NCBI GenBank assembly: GCA_947626345.1
Contig: CANQSF010000018.1
Coordinates: forward strand, 1-49,327
Source: an uncultured Oscillospiraceae bacterium
GTDB lineage: Bacteria; Bacillota; Clostridia; Oscillospirales; Oscillospiraceae
Direction of reading: 5' to 3'
DNA length: 49,327 bases
Positions 16,383 through 25,184 of this stretch are shown here, piece after piece. Every line of letters begins with the position of its first letter. Position 1 is the first letter of the stretch. The notes beneath the pieces were generated by a model. The model made no database searches. It was not told the DNA's origin and was given only the letters and a program-made list of their open reading frames with translations. The position numbers were made by a program, and so were the translations under genes.

Positions 16383-17251
16383 GCGCGATCTACGAGCGGG
16401 AGCTGGACAGCCAGCTCAACGGCCTGACCGGCTATGTGTACGGGGCGCTGATGCTGCTGTTCGCCGGCATCTATGTGATGGTGAGCAACCTGTCCGGGTC
16501 CCCGGACTTCACCAACGTGCTGTACAGCATGACCTTCATCTACCTCATCGCCATCCCCCTGCTGACCATGCGGAGCGTGGCGGAGGAGCGGCACCAGAAA
16601 ACAGACCAGCTGCTGTACAGCCTGCCCCTGAGCATGACGAAGATCGTGCTGGGCAAGTATCTGGCCCTGGTGACGGTGATGGCCATGCCCATCCTGGTGA
16701 TGGGCATGTATCCGCTGCTGCTCAACGCCCTGGCCACGGCGGGGAGCATCTCCCTGAAGAGCGCCTACGGGGCCCTGATAGGATACGTGTTCCTGGGCAT
16801 GGCCCTGACGGCCATCGGCCTTTATGTGTCCAGCCTGATGGAGAGCCCGGCCCTGGCGGCGGGGACCAGCTTCATCGTGCTGCTGCTGGTGTATTTCCTC
16901 ACGCCCCTGACGGAGTATATTCCTTCCTCTGGCCCCGCCAACCTGGCGGCCTTCGCCCTGGCGGCGGCGGTGTTCGCGCTGATCGTGTGGCGCGTCACCG
17001 CCAATCGGACCTTCGCCCTGGCCCTGGGCCTGGTGCTGGAGGGGGCGCTGGGGGCTTGCTACGCCCTGTGGCCCAAGGCGTTTTCCGGTCTTTTTGCCGA
17101 AGTGGCGGGGCAGCTGGCCGTTTTCGACAGATTCGACAGCTTCGCCTATGATATATTCGACATACGGTCCGTCGTCTATTTCCTGTCGGTGGCGGCGGTG
17201 TTCCTGTTCCTCACGGTCCAGGCCATGGAGCGCAGGAGGTGGGCGGCATGA
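16379..17251 (+). CDS. ABC transporter permease (GldF-like)
   Basis: A 290-residue permease with six hydrophobic segments: near 20-38, 58-78, 95-125, 137-155, 170-215 and 265-283. The segment IYERELDSQLNGLTGYVYG at the N-terminus and the RSVAEERHQKTDQLLYSLP loop after helix 2 are typical of ABC-2 type permeases of the GldF/NosY group; the loop is the coupling helix toward the ATPase. Start overlaps the ATPase stop. It is followed with ATGA overlap by the GldG-like gene. Confidence 0.85.
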   Translation: MSAIYERELDSQLNGLTGYVYGALMLLFAGIYVMVSNLSGSPDFTNVLYSMTFIYLIAIPLLTMRSVAEERHQKTDQLLYSLPLSMTKIVLGKYLALVTVMAMPILVMGMYPLLLNALATAGSISLKSAYGALIGYVFLGMALTAIGLYVSSLMESPALAAGTSFIVLLLVYFLTPLTEYIPSSGPANLAAFALAAAVFALIVWRVTANRTFALALGLVLEGALGACYALWPKAFSGLFAEVAGQLAVFDRFDSFAYDIFDIRSVVYFLSVAAVFLFLTVQAMERRRWAA

Positions 17252-18702
17252 GCGGAGCGTGGAAGAAGCTGACCGCCCCCTTCCGGACCAGGAGCTGGCG
17301 GGCGGGGGGATACAGCGTGTTCGCCGCGGTGCTGGTCATCGCCATCGCGGTGGTGGCGAACCTGGCGGTGGGGGCGCTGCCGGCCCCGGCCACCCAGCTG
17401 GATATGACCGATGAACAGCTCTATACCCTTTCCCAGGGCACGGAGCAGCTGCTGGCGGACCTGGACCAGGACGTGGACATCTACTGGCTGGTCCAGCCGG
17501 GCAACGAGAACACCACCATGGAGCAGGTGCTGCTGCGCTATGCCCAGTTCGACCGGGTGACGGTCACCAGCGTGGACCCGGTGCGCTATCCCGGCTTCGC
17601 CGCGGAGTACACCGACGAGACGGTGACGGAGAACAGCCTGATCGTTTCCTGCGGGGACCGGAGCATGTACATCCCCTACGACAGCGTGTGGACCTACTCC
17701 GACTATGACATGTACAGCTATTACCTTACATATTACGGCTCGGAGTATCTGGACGTGTTCGCCGGGGAGGGCAAGATCACCGGCGCCGTCGGCTACGTGA
17801 CCGGCGGGGACCTGCCCACGGTGTACTATCTCACCGGCCACGGGGAGACGGGCGTCAGCGACGACGTGCTGGACGCCATGGCCCTGGAGAACGTGCAGGC
17901 CGAGAGCCTGAACCTGCTGACGGAGGACGCGGTGCCGGACGACTGCGCCGCCCTGGCCCTGTTCGGGCCGGTGAGCGACCTGACCGACCGGGAGGCGGAG
18001 CTGATCCGCTCGTACCTGGACGGGGGCGGGCAGCTGTTGGTGACCACCGCCTATACGGCGGCGGACATGCCCCATCTGAAAGAACTGCTGGACGGTTTCG
18101 GCCTTGAACTGCTGGACGGGTGCGTCATGGAGGACGACAGCCGCTATTACAGCTACGGCTACATCGACCTCCTGCTGCCCCAGATCGGCGGCCACGACAT
18201 CACCGCGCCCCTGACGGAGGGGGGCTACTCCGTGCTCATGCCCGACAGCCAGGGCATGGTCCTGGCGGAGCACATCCCCGAGGACATCACGGTGACGCCC
18301 CTGCTGGAGAGCAGCCTGACCAGCTATCTGAAGGAGGATCTGGAGGGCCTGACGGGCTACGAGCGGGCAGAGGGAGACCGGACGGGCTCCTTCATCCTGG
18401 CGGCGGCGGCGGAGAACGCCACCACCGGTGCGAGGCTGGCAGTGTTCGGCTCCACCCGGTTCATGGAGGCGGACTTCAGCGACATGGTATCCGGGGCGGG
18501 ACTGGATCTGTACCTGAACGGCGTGAACTGGCTGTGCCGCCAGGAGCAGGGCATCTCCATCCACCCCAAGGTCCTCACCGCCGACTACCTGACCTTTGAC
18601 GAGGGGGCGGCCGGGGTGCTGAAGGTGGCGCTGACGGCGGTGATCCCGGCGCTGTTTTTGGCGGCGGGGCTGACCATCTACGTGAGAAGGAGGCGGCGCT
18701 GA
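17248..18702 (+). CDS. GldG-like ABC-type auxiliary transport component
   Basis: A 484-residue membrane-anchored protein: one helix near residues 20-42, a long extracytoplasmic domain with a Rossmann-like region (DLDQDVDIYWLVQPG, then VYYLTGHGETGVS and LIRSYLDGGGQLLVTT), and a C-terminal helix ending YVRRRRR. This is the architecture of GldG/ABC_transp_aux proteins. ATG 17248 is chosen because AGGAGG lies 8 nt upstream and it overlaps the permease stop; a GTG 9 bp earlier overlaps the RBS. Acts with the ATPase and permease at the membrane. Confidence 0.82.
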   Translation: MSGAWKKLTAPFRTRSWRAGGYSVFAAVLVIAIAVVANLAVGALPAPATQLDMTDEQLYTLSQGTEQLLADLDQDVDIYWLVQPGNENTTMEQVLLRYAQFDRVTVTSVDPVRYPGFAAEYTDETVTENSLIVSCGDRSMYIPYDSVWTYSDYDMYSYYLTYYGSEYLDVFAGEGKITGAVGYVTGGDLPTVYYLTGHGETGVSDDVLDAMALENVQAESLNLLTEDAVPDDCAALALFGPVSDLTDREAELIRSYLDGGGQLLVTTAYTAADMPHLKELLDGFGLELLDGCVMEDDSRYYSYGYIDLLLPQIGGHDITAPLTEGGYSVLMPDSQGMVLAEHIPEDITVTPLLESSLTSYLKEDLEGLTGYERAEGDRTGSFILAAAAENATTGARLAVFGSTRFMEADFSDMVSGAGLDLYLNGVNWLCRQEQGISIHPKVLTADYLTFDEGAAGVLKVALTAVIPALFLAAGLTIYVRRRRR

Positions 18703-20117
18703 TGAAGCGCGGAGCGAGGCTGGCGGTGCTCCTGGCGGCGCTGGCGGTGCTGATCGGGGCATGGCTGCTGGCCGAGTCCATGACCCAGCGCCGGCAGGAG
18801 GAGCTGGCGGAGCAGTCCCACGAGGCCCACGCGGACATCTCCGTGGGCCCGGCGGAGGACGTGACCGCCCTGGCATGGAACTATTTCGGCGACGCGGTGA
18901 GCCTGCGCTATGACGGCGAGGACGGCTGGATCAACGGCCAGGACCCGGACTGCCCCATCGACGATGAGGCGGTGGCCCCCCTGGTGCAGGCGGTGGCCTC
19001 CCTCACCGCCTCGGGCACGGTGGAGCACGTGACCGACTTCGGCCAGTACGGCCTGGAGGACCCGGCCTTCACAGTGATGGCCGGCACCGCCGAGCGGGTG
19101 GCCACCTATGACATCGGCTCCACCGCCCCCACCGGCCAGTGGTACGTGCGCATCGACGGGACCGACACGGTCTATCTGGAGGACGGCGTGCTGGCGGAGA
19201 ACTTCCAGATCGGGCTGAACGACGTGCTGGCGCGGGAGAGCGTGCCGGCGGACATCGGCGCTGTCACGGCCCTGACGGTGAGCTCCGGCGCGGGGGATTA
19301 CGCACTGGCCCGGCTGGACGGGGATACGGACAGCTGGTATACCGACACCTGGTCCTGGTTTTTACTGGACGGAGAAGACGAGCCCCTGCAGCCTCTGGAC
19401 ACCGATCAGGTGCAGACGCTTTACGAGCTGGCCACGAAGCTGGTGCTGACTGACTGCGTCAGCTGGTCCGCCGGCCGGGAGAAGGATTACGGCCTGGACC
19501 GGCCCCAGGGGACCGTCCGGGTGGATTACACGGACACCAAGGACAAAACGCGCAGCTTCACCCTGCAGTTCGGCGATTATAAGGACGGGCAGGTGTACGT
19601 GCGCCTGGCCGGCTCGGACATGGTCTATCTGGTGGCCGGGACCGTGCTGGACGGGCTGATGTACCCGGACTTCAGGGCCATGGAGCCCCTGGCGCCCATC
19701 GCCCTGAACTGGGACCGGCTGCAGAGCGTGTATATGGAGCTGGAGCAGGACAGCTACACCATCCGGCACAGCGTGTCCACCCCCACCCGGGAGGGCGAGG
19801 AGCCGGAGGACATCTACACCGCCGGCGAGCGGAGCCTGGACACGGAGCTGGTGTCCAACTGGCTGCGCCAGGCCTATGAGCTGCCGGCGGACAGCCGGGT
19901 GGACCCGGCGGAGGGCCGGGGGGTGCTGTACCGGTTCATCTTCCGGCAGGACAGCGAGACCTTCCCGGAGGTGACGGTGGAATTCCGCGCCTACGACAGC
20001 GTCCATCACCTGTGCGTGGTGAACGACCGGGAGTATTACCTGGTCCCCCGCACCTCCGCCGACGCCCTGGCCAACAACGGCGCGGCCCTCATCCTGAAAG
20101 ATACCGTCGCGGAGTGA
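18702..20117 (+). CDS. DUF4340 domain-containing extracytoplasmic protein
   Basis: A 471-residue protein with one N-terminal helix (about 6-24) and a large external part. Two copies of the DUF4340-type pattern are visible: TDFGQYGLEDPAFTV near 110-125 and KDYGLDRPQGTVRVDY near 262-277, each followed by a beta-rich segment with a VYVRLAGSDMVYLV-like strand. DUF4340 genes regularly follow gldG-like genes, as here, where the stop TGA and ATG 18702 overlap by one base. Exact role unknown. A strong terminator ends the operon. Confidence 0.82.
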   Translation: MKRGARLAVLLAALAVLIGAWLLAESMTQRRQEELAEQSHEAHADISVGPAEDVTALAWNYFGDAVSLRYDGEDGWINGQDPDCPIDDEAVAPLVQAVASLTASGTVEHVTDFGQYGLEDPAFTVMAGTAERVATYDIGSTAPTGQWYVRIDGTDTVYLEDGVLAENFQIGLNDVLARESVPADIGAVTALTVSSGAGDYALARLDGDTDSWYTDTWSWFLLDGEDEPLQPLDTDQVQTLYELATKLVLTDCVSWSAGREKDYGLDRPQGTVRVDYTDTKDKTRSFTLQFGDYKDGQVYVRLAGSDMVYLVAGTVLDGLMYPDFRAMEPLAPIALNWDRLQSVYMELEQDSYTIRHSVSTPTREGEEPEDIYTAGERSLDTELVSNWLRQAYELPADSRVDPAEGRGVLYRFIFRQDSETFPEVTVEFRAYDSVHHLCVVNDREYYLVPRTSADALANNGAALILKDTVAE

Positions 20118-20118
20118 G

Positions 20119-20152
20119 CGGCCGGGGAGCATTCCTCCCCGGCCGTTTTTTT
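20119..20152 (+). terminator. Rho-independent terminator of the ABC operon
   Basis: CGGCCGGGGA (20119 onward) pairs with TCCCCGGCCG ending at 20145, with a 7-nt loop, followed by TTTTTTT. Confidence 0.9.
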
Positions 20153-20164
20153 CGGAAAGAGGAT

Positions 20165-20193
20165 TTGACGGGACATGCCCGGTGTGGTATCCT
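20165..20193 (+). promoter_or_regulatory. promoter of pepT
   Basis: TTGACG (20165-20170), 17 bp, TATCCT (20188-20193). Confidence 0.7.
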
Positions 20194-20248
20194 GTCAGTG
20201 CTCCGGGCGCGGCCCGGACCATAAAAGAGAAAAAGGAGCTGTTATCCT

Positions 20249-21481
20249 ATGCGCGCGTATGAGCGGTTTTTGCGGTATGCCCGGATCGGCACCCCCTCCA
20301 GCGACAGGACCGGGACCACCCCCTCCACCCCCTGCCAGTGGGATCTGGCGAAGGCGCTGGTGGGGGAGCTGACGGCGCTGGGCCTGGAGAGCCCGTCGGT
20401 GGATGAAAACTGCATCGTCACCGCCTGGCTGCCCGCCTCGGCGGGATGCGAGGCCGCCCCGGCCATCGGCTTTCTGGCCCACATGGACACCTCTCCCGCC
20501 TTCCCCGGCCAGACGGTGGAGCCGGTGCTCCACCCCGGCTATGACGGCGGGGACGTGGTCCTGCCCAAGGAGGGACGGGTCATCCGCCGGTCGGACTTCC
20601 CCTTCCTGCAGGATCTGGCGGGCAAGACCCTCATCACCGCCGACGGGTCCAGCCTCTTGGGCGCGGACGACAAGGCCGGTGCGGCGGAGATCGTGACCAT
20701 GTGCCAGCGGCTCATCCAGGAGGGCCTGCCCCACGGGCGGATCTGCGTGGCCTTCACCCCCGACGAGGAGATCGGCGAGGGGCCGGATCACTTCGACGTG
20801 GCCGCCTTCGGCGCCAAGTACGCCTACACGGTGGACGGCGGCGCCGCCGGGGGCATCGAATACGAGAACTTCAACGCCGCCGCCGCGCGGATCGCGATCA
20901 CCGGCGTGTCCGTCCACCCCGGCACCGCCAAGAACGTGATGGAAAACGCCATCCTCATCGCCCAGCAGATCAACGCCCAGCTCCCGCCGGAGGAGATCCC
21001 CGCCAGGACCGAGGGCTACCAGGGCTTTTTCCACCTGGACCGGCTGGAGGGCACCACCGCGGCGGCGGTGATGGAGTACATCATCCGGGACCACGACCGG
21101 GAGCGCTTCCAGCGGCGCAAGGAGCAGCTCACGGCTGCCTGTGAAAAGGCGGCGGCGGACCACCCCACCGCGAAGGTGGAGCTGGACCTGCGGGACAGCT
21201 ACTACAACATGAAAGAGCAGCTGACCGGGTGCATGCACCTGGTGGAGAACGCCAAAAAGGCCGCCCGCATGGCGGGCCTGACCCCCACGGTGGAGCCCAT
21301 CCGGGGTGGCACCGACGGAGCGCGGCTGTCCTATATGGGCCTGCCCTGCCCCAATCTGGGCACCGGCGGGTACAACTTCCACGGCCCGCTGGAGTGCATC
21401 GCCGCCGAGGACATGGACGCGGTGACGGATATGCTGCTCGCCATCGTGAAGATCTACAGCGACACGCGAGAGGACAAATGA
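20249..21481 (+). CDS. pepT: peptidase T (tripeptide aminopeptidase)
   Basis: A 410-residue M20B zinc aminopeptidase that removes the N-terminal residue of tripeptides in the cytoplasm. Metal and catalytic residues are at the usual places: His78 and Asp80 in FLAHMDTSP, the Asp in LLGADDKAG, Glu-Glu in FTPDEEIGEG, the Asp in YTVDGGAAGG, and the late His in GTGGYNFHGP. Length is normal for PepT. ATG 20249 has AAAGGAG 8-9 nt upstream. The stop overlaps the start of the hydroxyacid dehydrogenase by ATGA. Confidence 0.93.
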   Translation: MRAYERFLRYARIGTPSSDRTGTTPSTPCQWDLAKALVGELTALGLESPSVDENCIVTAWLPASAGCEAAPAIGFLAHMDTSPAFPGQTVEPVLHPGYDGGDVVLPKEGRVIRRSDFPFLQDLAGKTLITADGSSLLGADDKAGAAEIVTMCQRLIQEGLPHGRICVAFTPDEEIGEGPDHFDVAAFGAKYAYTVDGGAAGGIEYENFNAAAARIAITGVSVHPGTAKNVMENAILIAQQINAQLPPEEIPARTEGYQGFFHLDRLEGTTAAAVMEYIIRDHDRERFQRRKEQLTAACEKAAADHPTAKVELDLRDSYYNMKEQLTGCMHLVENAKKAARMAGLTPTVEPIRGGTDGARLSYMGLPCPNLGTGGYNFHGPLECIAAEDMDAVTDMLLAIVKIYSDTREDK

Positions 21482-22460
21482 AGCTCTATCTTTATGAAGT
21501 GCGCCGGGACGAGCGGGAGGACATCGCCCGGGAGGCGGCGCGTCTGGGCGTGGAGGCGCTTTGCTCCGGGGACGTGCCCACGGCGGAGAACGCCGGCCGG
21601 GTGGCCGGCTGCCAGGCGGTGAGCGTGCTGGGCCAGGGCCACATCGGCCGGGAGGTGCTGGAGCGGTACGCCGCCCAGGGGGTGAAGGCCCTGTCCACCC
21701 GAACGGTGGGCTATGACCACATCGACCTGGAGGCCGCCCACAGCCTGGGCATCGCCGTGTGCGCCGCCGCCTATCCCCCGACGGGGTGGCGGATTTCACC
21801 GTGATGCTCATGCTCATGTGCCTTCGCCACTACAAACAGGCCATGTGGCGGGGCATGGTGAACGACTTCTCCCTGGAGGGGCTCCAGGGCCGGGATATGT
21901 CCAGCCTCACCGTGGGTGTGATGGGCACGGGCCGCATCGGCACCCAGGTGCTGAAAAACCTTTCCGGCTTCGGCTGCCGCCTGCTGGCCTGGAACCGCCA
22001 TGAGACGGCGGAGGCCGCCAAGTACGCCCGGTTCGTGACGCTGGAGGAGCTGTACCGGGAATGCGACGTGATAAGCCTGCACCTGCCCCTGACCCCCGCC
22101 ACGGAGCACATCATCTGCCGGGAGAGCATCGCCAAGATGAAGGACGGGGTCATCCTGGTCAACTGCGCCCGGGGGGAGCTGACGGACATCGAGGCCCTGG
22201 TGGAGGGCATCGAGAGCCTGAAGATAGGCGCCCTGGGCATGGACACCGTGGAGGGAGAGACGGGCATCGTCCACTCCGACCACCGGACGGACATCCTGGC
22301 CAACCGGAACGTGTTTTACCTGCACCAGTTTCGGAACGTCATCATGACCCAGCACATGGCCTTCTATACCCGCCAGGCGGTGGCCAGCATGGTCCGCTGC
22401 GGCATAGAGGGGCCGGTGGAGATGCTACGGACGGGCCGGTATCCCACCCGGCTGGTGTGA
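21478..22460 (+). pseudogene. D-isomer 2-hydroxyacid dehydrogenase (D-lactate dehydrogenase/VanH-like), frameshifted
   Basis: Two reading frames together form one NAD-dependent D-2-hydroxyacid dehydrogenase. The first (from ATG 21478) covers the catalytic N-domain through TRTVGYDHIDLEAAHSLGI; the second carries the expected continuation DGVADFTVMLMLM, the NAD motif VGVMGTGRIGTQV, the catalytic Arg in NCARGEL, Glu in TVEGE and His in MTQHMAF. They join at a run of five C at 21775-21779; one added C restores a 327-residue protein with no other lesion. So this is either a fresh one-base deletion, a phase-variable tract or a sequencing error. The gene is coupled to pepT. Confidence 0.85.
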
Positions 22461-22475
22461 CAAAAAACGAAAAGA

Positions 22476-22510
22476 CCGCCGGGAGGCACTGCCTCCCGGC
22501 GGATATTTTA
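22476..22510. terminator. bidirectional terminator
   Basis: A 12-bp perfect stem (CCGCCGGGAGGC / GCCTCCCGGCGG, 22476-22502) with a 3-nt loop lies between convergent genes. T-rich tails lie on both sides (plus: ATATTTTA; minus: TCTTTTCGTTTTTTG). Confidence 0.9.
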
Positions 22511-22516
22511 CTCTTT

Positions 22517-23395
22517 TCAGCACCGCTCGATCCAGTGCTGGTCGTCCGGCTCGAACACCACCCGTTCATAGGCGGGCACGTCCATTTTCACGCCCGTCCA
22601 GTCGGAGTGGATGTCCCCATTCTGCTTGATGAGCACGTCGTAGAGGATGTCGTAGGTCACCCCGTCCGGGCCTGTCTCGGTGATGGTACTGTAGGGCAGC
22701 GTGCGGTGATAGGTGATCTCCAGCCCCTCGAACTCGAAGTGGTAGCCGTTGCGCATCCGACAGCCGTCCAGCCCCTTGTAGGTGAAGTATTTCTTCAGGT
22801 CGTGGAGGATGTGGTCGTCCTCGGTACGGTACAGGTTCTCCGGGGTGGTGTCGGTGTAGTCATAGCGGAACTGGATGGACACGTGCCGGCCCTTCCAGCG
22901 GCGGACGAAGTCGGGCAGCTTCTCGGCGGGATAGTTCTTCCACAGCACGCAGTTGACCCGCGCCGGCACCGGCAGACGGCCGATCAGTTCGTCCGGGGAC
23001 TCCTCCACGTACTTCTGCATATGCCGGGAGATGTTCACACAGGTGATCTTGCCCTTGTTCTTTTCCAGAAAAGCGAGCACCTCCTCCGGGTCCTGGTCCT
23101 CGAACACCGGCAGAGTGGTGTTGATGAACACCCGGTGGGTGGTGGGGATACAGTCCAGCATCACCTGCAGGCTCGCCAGATTGGCCATGGGCTCGCCGCC
23201 GGTGAACACGAAATCACAGCGGGGGGTGATGGCGTCCATACGGCGGATGCTGGCGCAGATCTTTTCCAGGCTGAAGCCGCTCATGTCGGCATATTCCTGT
23301 TTGTTGATGCAGAAGGGGCAGTGGTTGCGGCAGTCGTAGGGCACGAACACCGTGACGGTGGCGCCGCCTTCCCGGGTCTTATAGGGGTTGGCCAT
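22517..23395 (-). CDS. radical SAM domain protein
   Basis: A 292-residue radical SAM protein. The cluster-binding CX3CX2C is CRNHCPFC at about 24-31, followed by the GGE SAM-binding motif in FTGGEP. There are no extra cysteine clusters, so it looks like a single 4Fe-4S activase- or QueE-type core with an unusual C-terminal 100 residues (RYDYTDTTPENLY ... HSDWTGVKMDVPAYERVVF). I do not recognise a specific reaction. ATG 23395 has GGAG 8 nt upstream; an ATG 51 bp earlier in frame is possible but lacks an RBS. It is divergent from sigG. Confidence 0.78.
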   Translation of the reverse strand: MANPYKTREGGATVTVFVPYDCRNHCPFCINKQEYADMSGFSLEKICASIRRMDAITPRCDFVFTGGEPMANLASLQVMLDCIPTTHRVFINTTLPVFEDQDPEEVLAFLEKNKGKITCVNISRHMQKYVEESPDELIGRLPVPARVNCVLWKNYPAEKLPDFVRRWKGRHVSIQFRYDYTDTTPENLYRTEDDHILHDLKKYFTYKGLDGCRMRNGYHFEFEGLEITYHRTLPYSTITETGPDGVTYDILYDVLIKQNGDIHSDWTGVKMDVPAYERVVFEPDDQHWIERC

Positions 23396-23523
23396 GGGCG
23401 TTACTCCATCCTCGCGTATTATTGATCGCTCTTTGCATGCTTTCAAGGCGATATTTTACCATACTCTCCCGGAAAAGTGAAGTACTTTTCGGTTTTTTCC
23501 CCGCCGGACGGCCGGCGGGCCGG

Positions 23524-23554
23524 TGAATCAAATCCCACGCCGTTGGCAACACTA
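23524..23554 (+). promoter_or_regulatory. possible SigF/SigG-type promoter of sigG
   Basis: TGAATC (23524-23529), 18 bp, AACACTA (23548-23554) resemble the forespore consensus TGAATA / CATACTA. SigG genes are usually read by SigF and then SigG. Five of six and five of seven positions match. Confidence 0.4.
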
Positions 23555-23591
23555 TCTTCGCCTGACGATACCAACGGGAGGGGATAGTCCG

Positions 23592-24371
23592 TTGCAATGC
23601 AAAGTGGAGATCTGCGGCGTGAATACTGCCAGGCTGAAGGTACTGAAAAGCGAGGAGACGAAGCAGCTTCTCATCCGGGCCAAGGCCGGGGACATGCAGG
23701 CCCGGGAGGAGCTGATCAGCGGGAATCTGCGGCTGGTGCTCAGCGTGATCCAAAAATTCTCCGGCCGGGGCGAAAACGTGGACGACCTGTTCCAGGTGGG
23801 CTGCATCGGCCTGATCAAGGCCATCGACAACTTCGACATCACCCAGGACGTGAAGTTTTCCACCTACGGGGTGCCCATGATATCGGGGGAGATACGGCGG
23901 TATCTGCGGGACAACAGCGTCCTGCGGGTGAGCCGGTCCCTGCGGGACACGGCCTATAAGGTGATGCAGGCCAAGGAGCAGTTTTTGGCCGAATACCAGC
24001 GGGAGCCGGAGCTGGAGGACGTGGCGAAGATGCTGGACATCACCCCCGGGGACGTGGTCATGGCCATGGACGCCATATCCGACCCGGTGAGCCTGTTCGA
24101 GCCGGTATACAACGACGGCGGCGAGAGCGTGGCCGTCATGGACCAGATCGGCGACAGCAAGAATACCGACGCCGCCTGGCTGGAGCGCATCGCCCTCACC
24201 GAGGCAGTGGACAAGCTGGGCGAGCGGGAAAAGCGCATCCTGTCCATGCGGTTTTTCGACGGCCGCACCCAGATGGAGGTGGCGGCGTCCATCGGCATCA
24301 GCCAGGCCCAGGTGTCCCGGCTGGAGAAGAACGCGGTGAGCCAGATCAAGAAGGCCCTGTTCCCCCTGTGA
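23592..24371 (+). CDS. sigG: RNA polymerase sporulation sigma factor SigG
   Basis: A 259-residue late-forespore sigma factor. The N-terminal KVEICGVNT is the SigG-specific segment bound by anti-sigma factors. Region 2 is NLRLVLSVIQKFSGRGENVDDLFQVG with the -10 reading helix in VKFSTYGVPMISGEIRRYLRD; region 3 follows SVLRVSRSLRDTAYK; region 4 is GRTQMEVAASIGISQAQVSRLEKNA. The start is TTG 23592, with GGGAGGGG about 8 nt upstream; it gives the usual short N-terminus, while upstream frame adds 23 unlikely residues. Its presence shows the organism belongs to an endospore-forming lineage. Confidence 0.93.
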   Translation: MQCKVEICGVNTARLKVLKSEETKQLLIRAKAGDMQAREELISGNLRLVLSVIQKFSGRGENVDDLFQVGCIGLIKAIDNFDITQDVKFSTYGVPMISGEIRRYLRDNSVLRVSRSLRDTAYKVMQAKEQFLAEYQREPELEDVAKMLDITPGDVVMAMDAISDPVSLFEPVYNDGGESVAVMDQIGDSKNTDAAWLERIALTEAVDKLGEREKRILSMRFFDGRTQMEVAASIGISQAQVSRLEKNAVSQIKKALFPL

Positions 24372-24401
24372 GCGCGGCGGCCCGCCGCTTTGGGGATGAA
24401 G

Positions 24402-24497
24402 ATTTACATAATTCAAATACAGATACAAAAAGCGACAGAACAGCGCTATGTGCAAGCGATGTTCTGTCTATTAATTTACATAATATTATTTACATAA
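24402..24497. repeat. three copies of ATTTACATAA flanking a hairpin
   Basis: The 10-mer ATTTACATAA occurs at 24402, 24474 and 24488 in a markedly AT-rich 100-bp patch between sigG and the CRISPR array. Copies sit on both sides of the 24434-24468 hairpin. Nothing else is recognisable between 24372 and 24528. Confidence 0.5.
24427..24468 (-). terminator. terminator at the trailer end of the CRISPR array
   Basis: GACAGAACA (24434-24442) pairs with TGTTCTGTC (24460-24468), with four more pairs after one mismatch (GCGCT region), and is followed on the minus strand by GCTTTTTG. It should end the pre-crRNA transcript. On the plus strand the tail is only TATTAATTT, so it may serve sigG more weakly. 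Confidence 0.7.
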
Positions 24498-24829
24498 CAA
24501 CAACATTATCCGGCTATCGCCTGCTGGCCCCTCGGCCCGCTCTGCCTGTGAAGGCGGATACCATACAGGACGCCGCATTTCTTGGCAAGGGCCTTATTTC
24601 AACCCACTCCCCCGCGAGGACGGAGACCGCCACTCCATCTGCTCGGCAAACTGGCAGATGTGATTTCAACCCACTCTGCCTGTGGAGGCAGAGACCAGAC
24701 ACGGAGGTCGCAACGCTGCAGAGCACGCTATTTCATCCCGCTCCGCCCGTGGGGGCGGAGACCCATGGGCATTGAGGAGCTTATCCCCCTGGCCTGATTT
24801 CAACCCACTCCGCCCGTGTGGGCGGAGAC

Positions 24830-24935
24830 CCAAGGCAAAAAGAAACCCCAGTAAACCTTCCTACAGTAAACTGGGGGCCGGGAGAAAGCACCGCCTCCTC
24901 ACCGGTCCCCGCCATTATAACAGGCGGTGAAGAAA
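24830..24935. other. 106-nt interval in the array, probably two spacers with an eroded repeat
   Basis: All other intervals are 33-36 nt, but this one is 106 nt, close to spacer + repeat + spacer (about 103). The middle part holds CTGGGGGCCGGGAGA, faintly like the repeat's GTGGGGGCGGAGAC. No gene fits. Confidence 0.45.
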
Positions 24936-25184
24936 ATTTCAACCCCCTCCACCGCAAGGATGGAGACGCTGGCGTCCGCTGCCCTTGGCGGTTTGCCAAT
25001 CTATTTCAATCCGCTCCGTCCTCGAGGGACGGAGACGCAAACGGCTGGGGCGCTTCATCACGCAGTACCGATTTCAACCCACTCCGTCCGTGCAGGCGGA
25101 GATGCCGCTTCCATGTATATCACTCCAAACTATGCAATTTCAACCCACTCCGCCCGTGGGGGCGGAGACTTGGCATCAGCGCCA

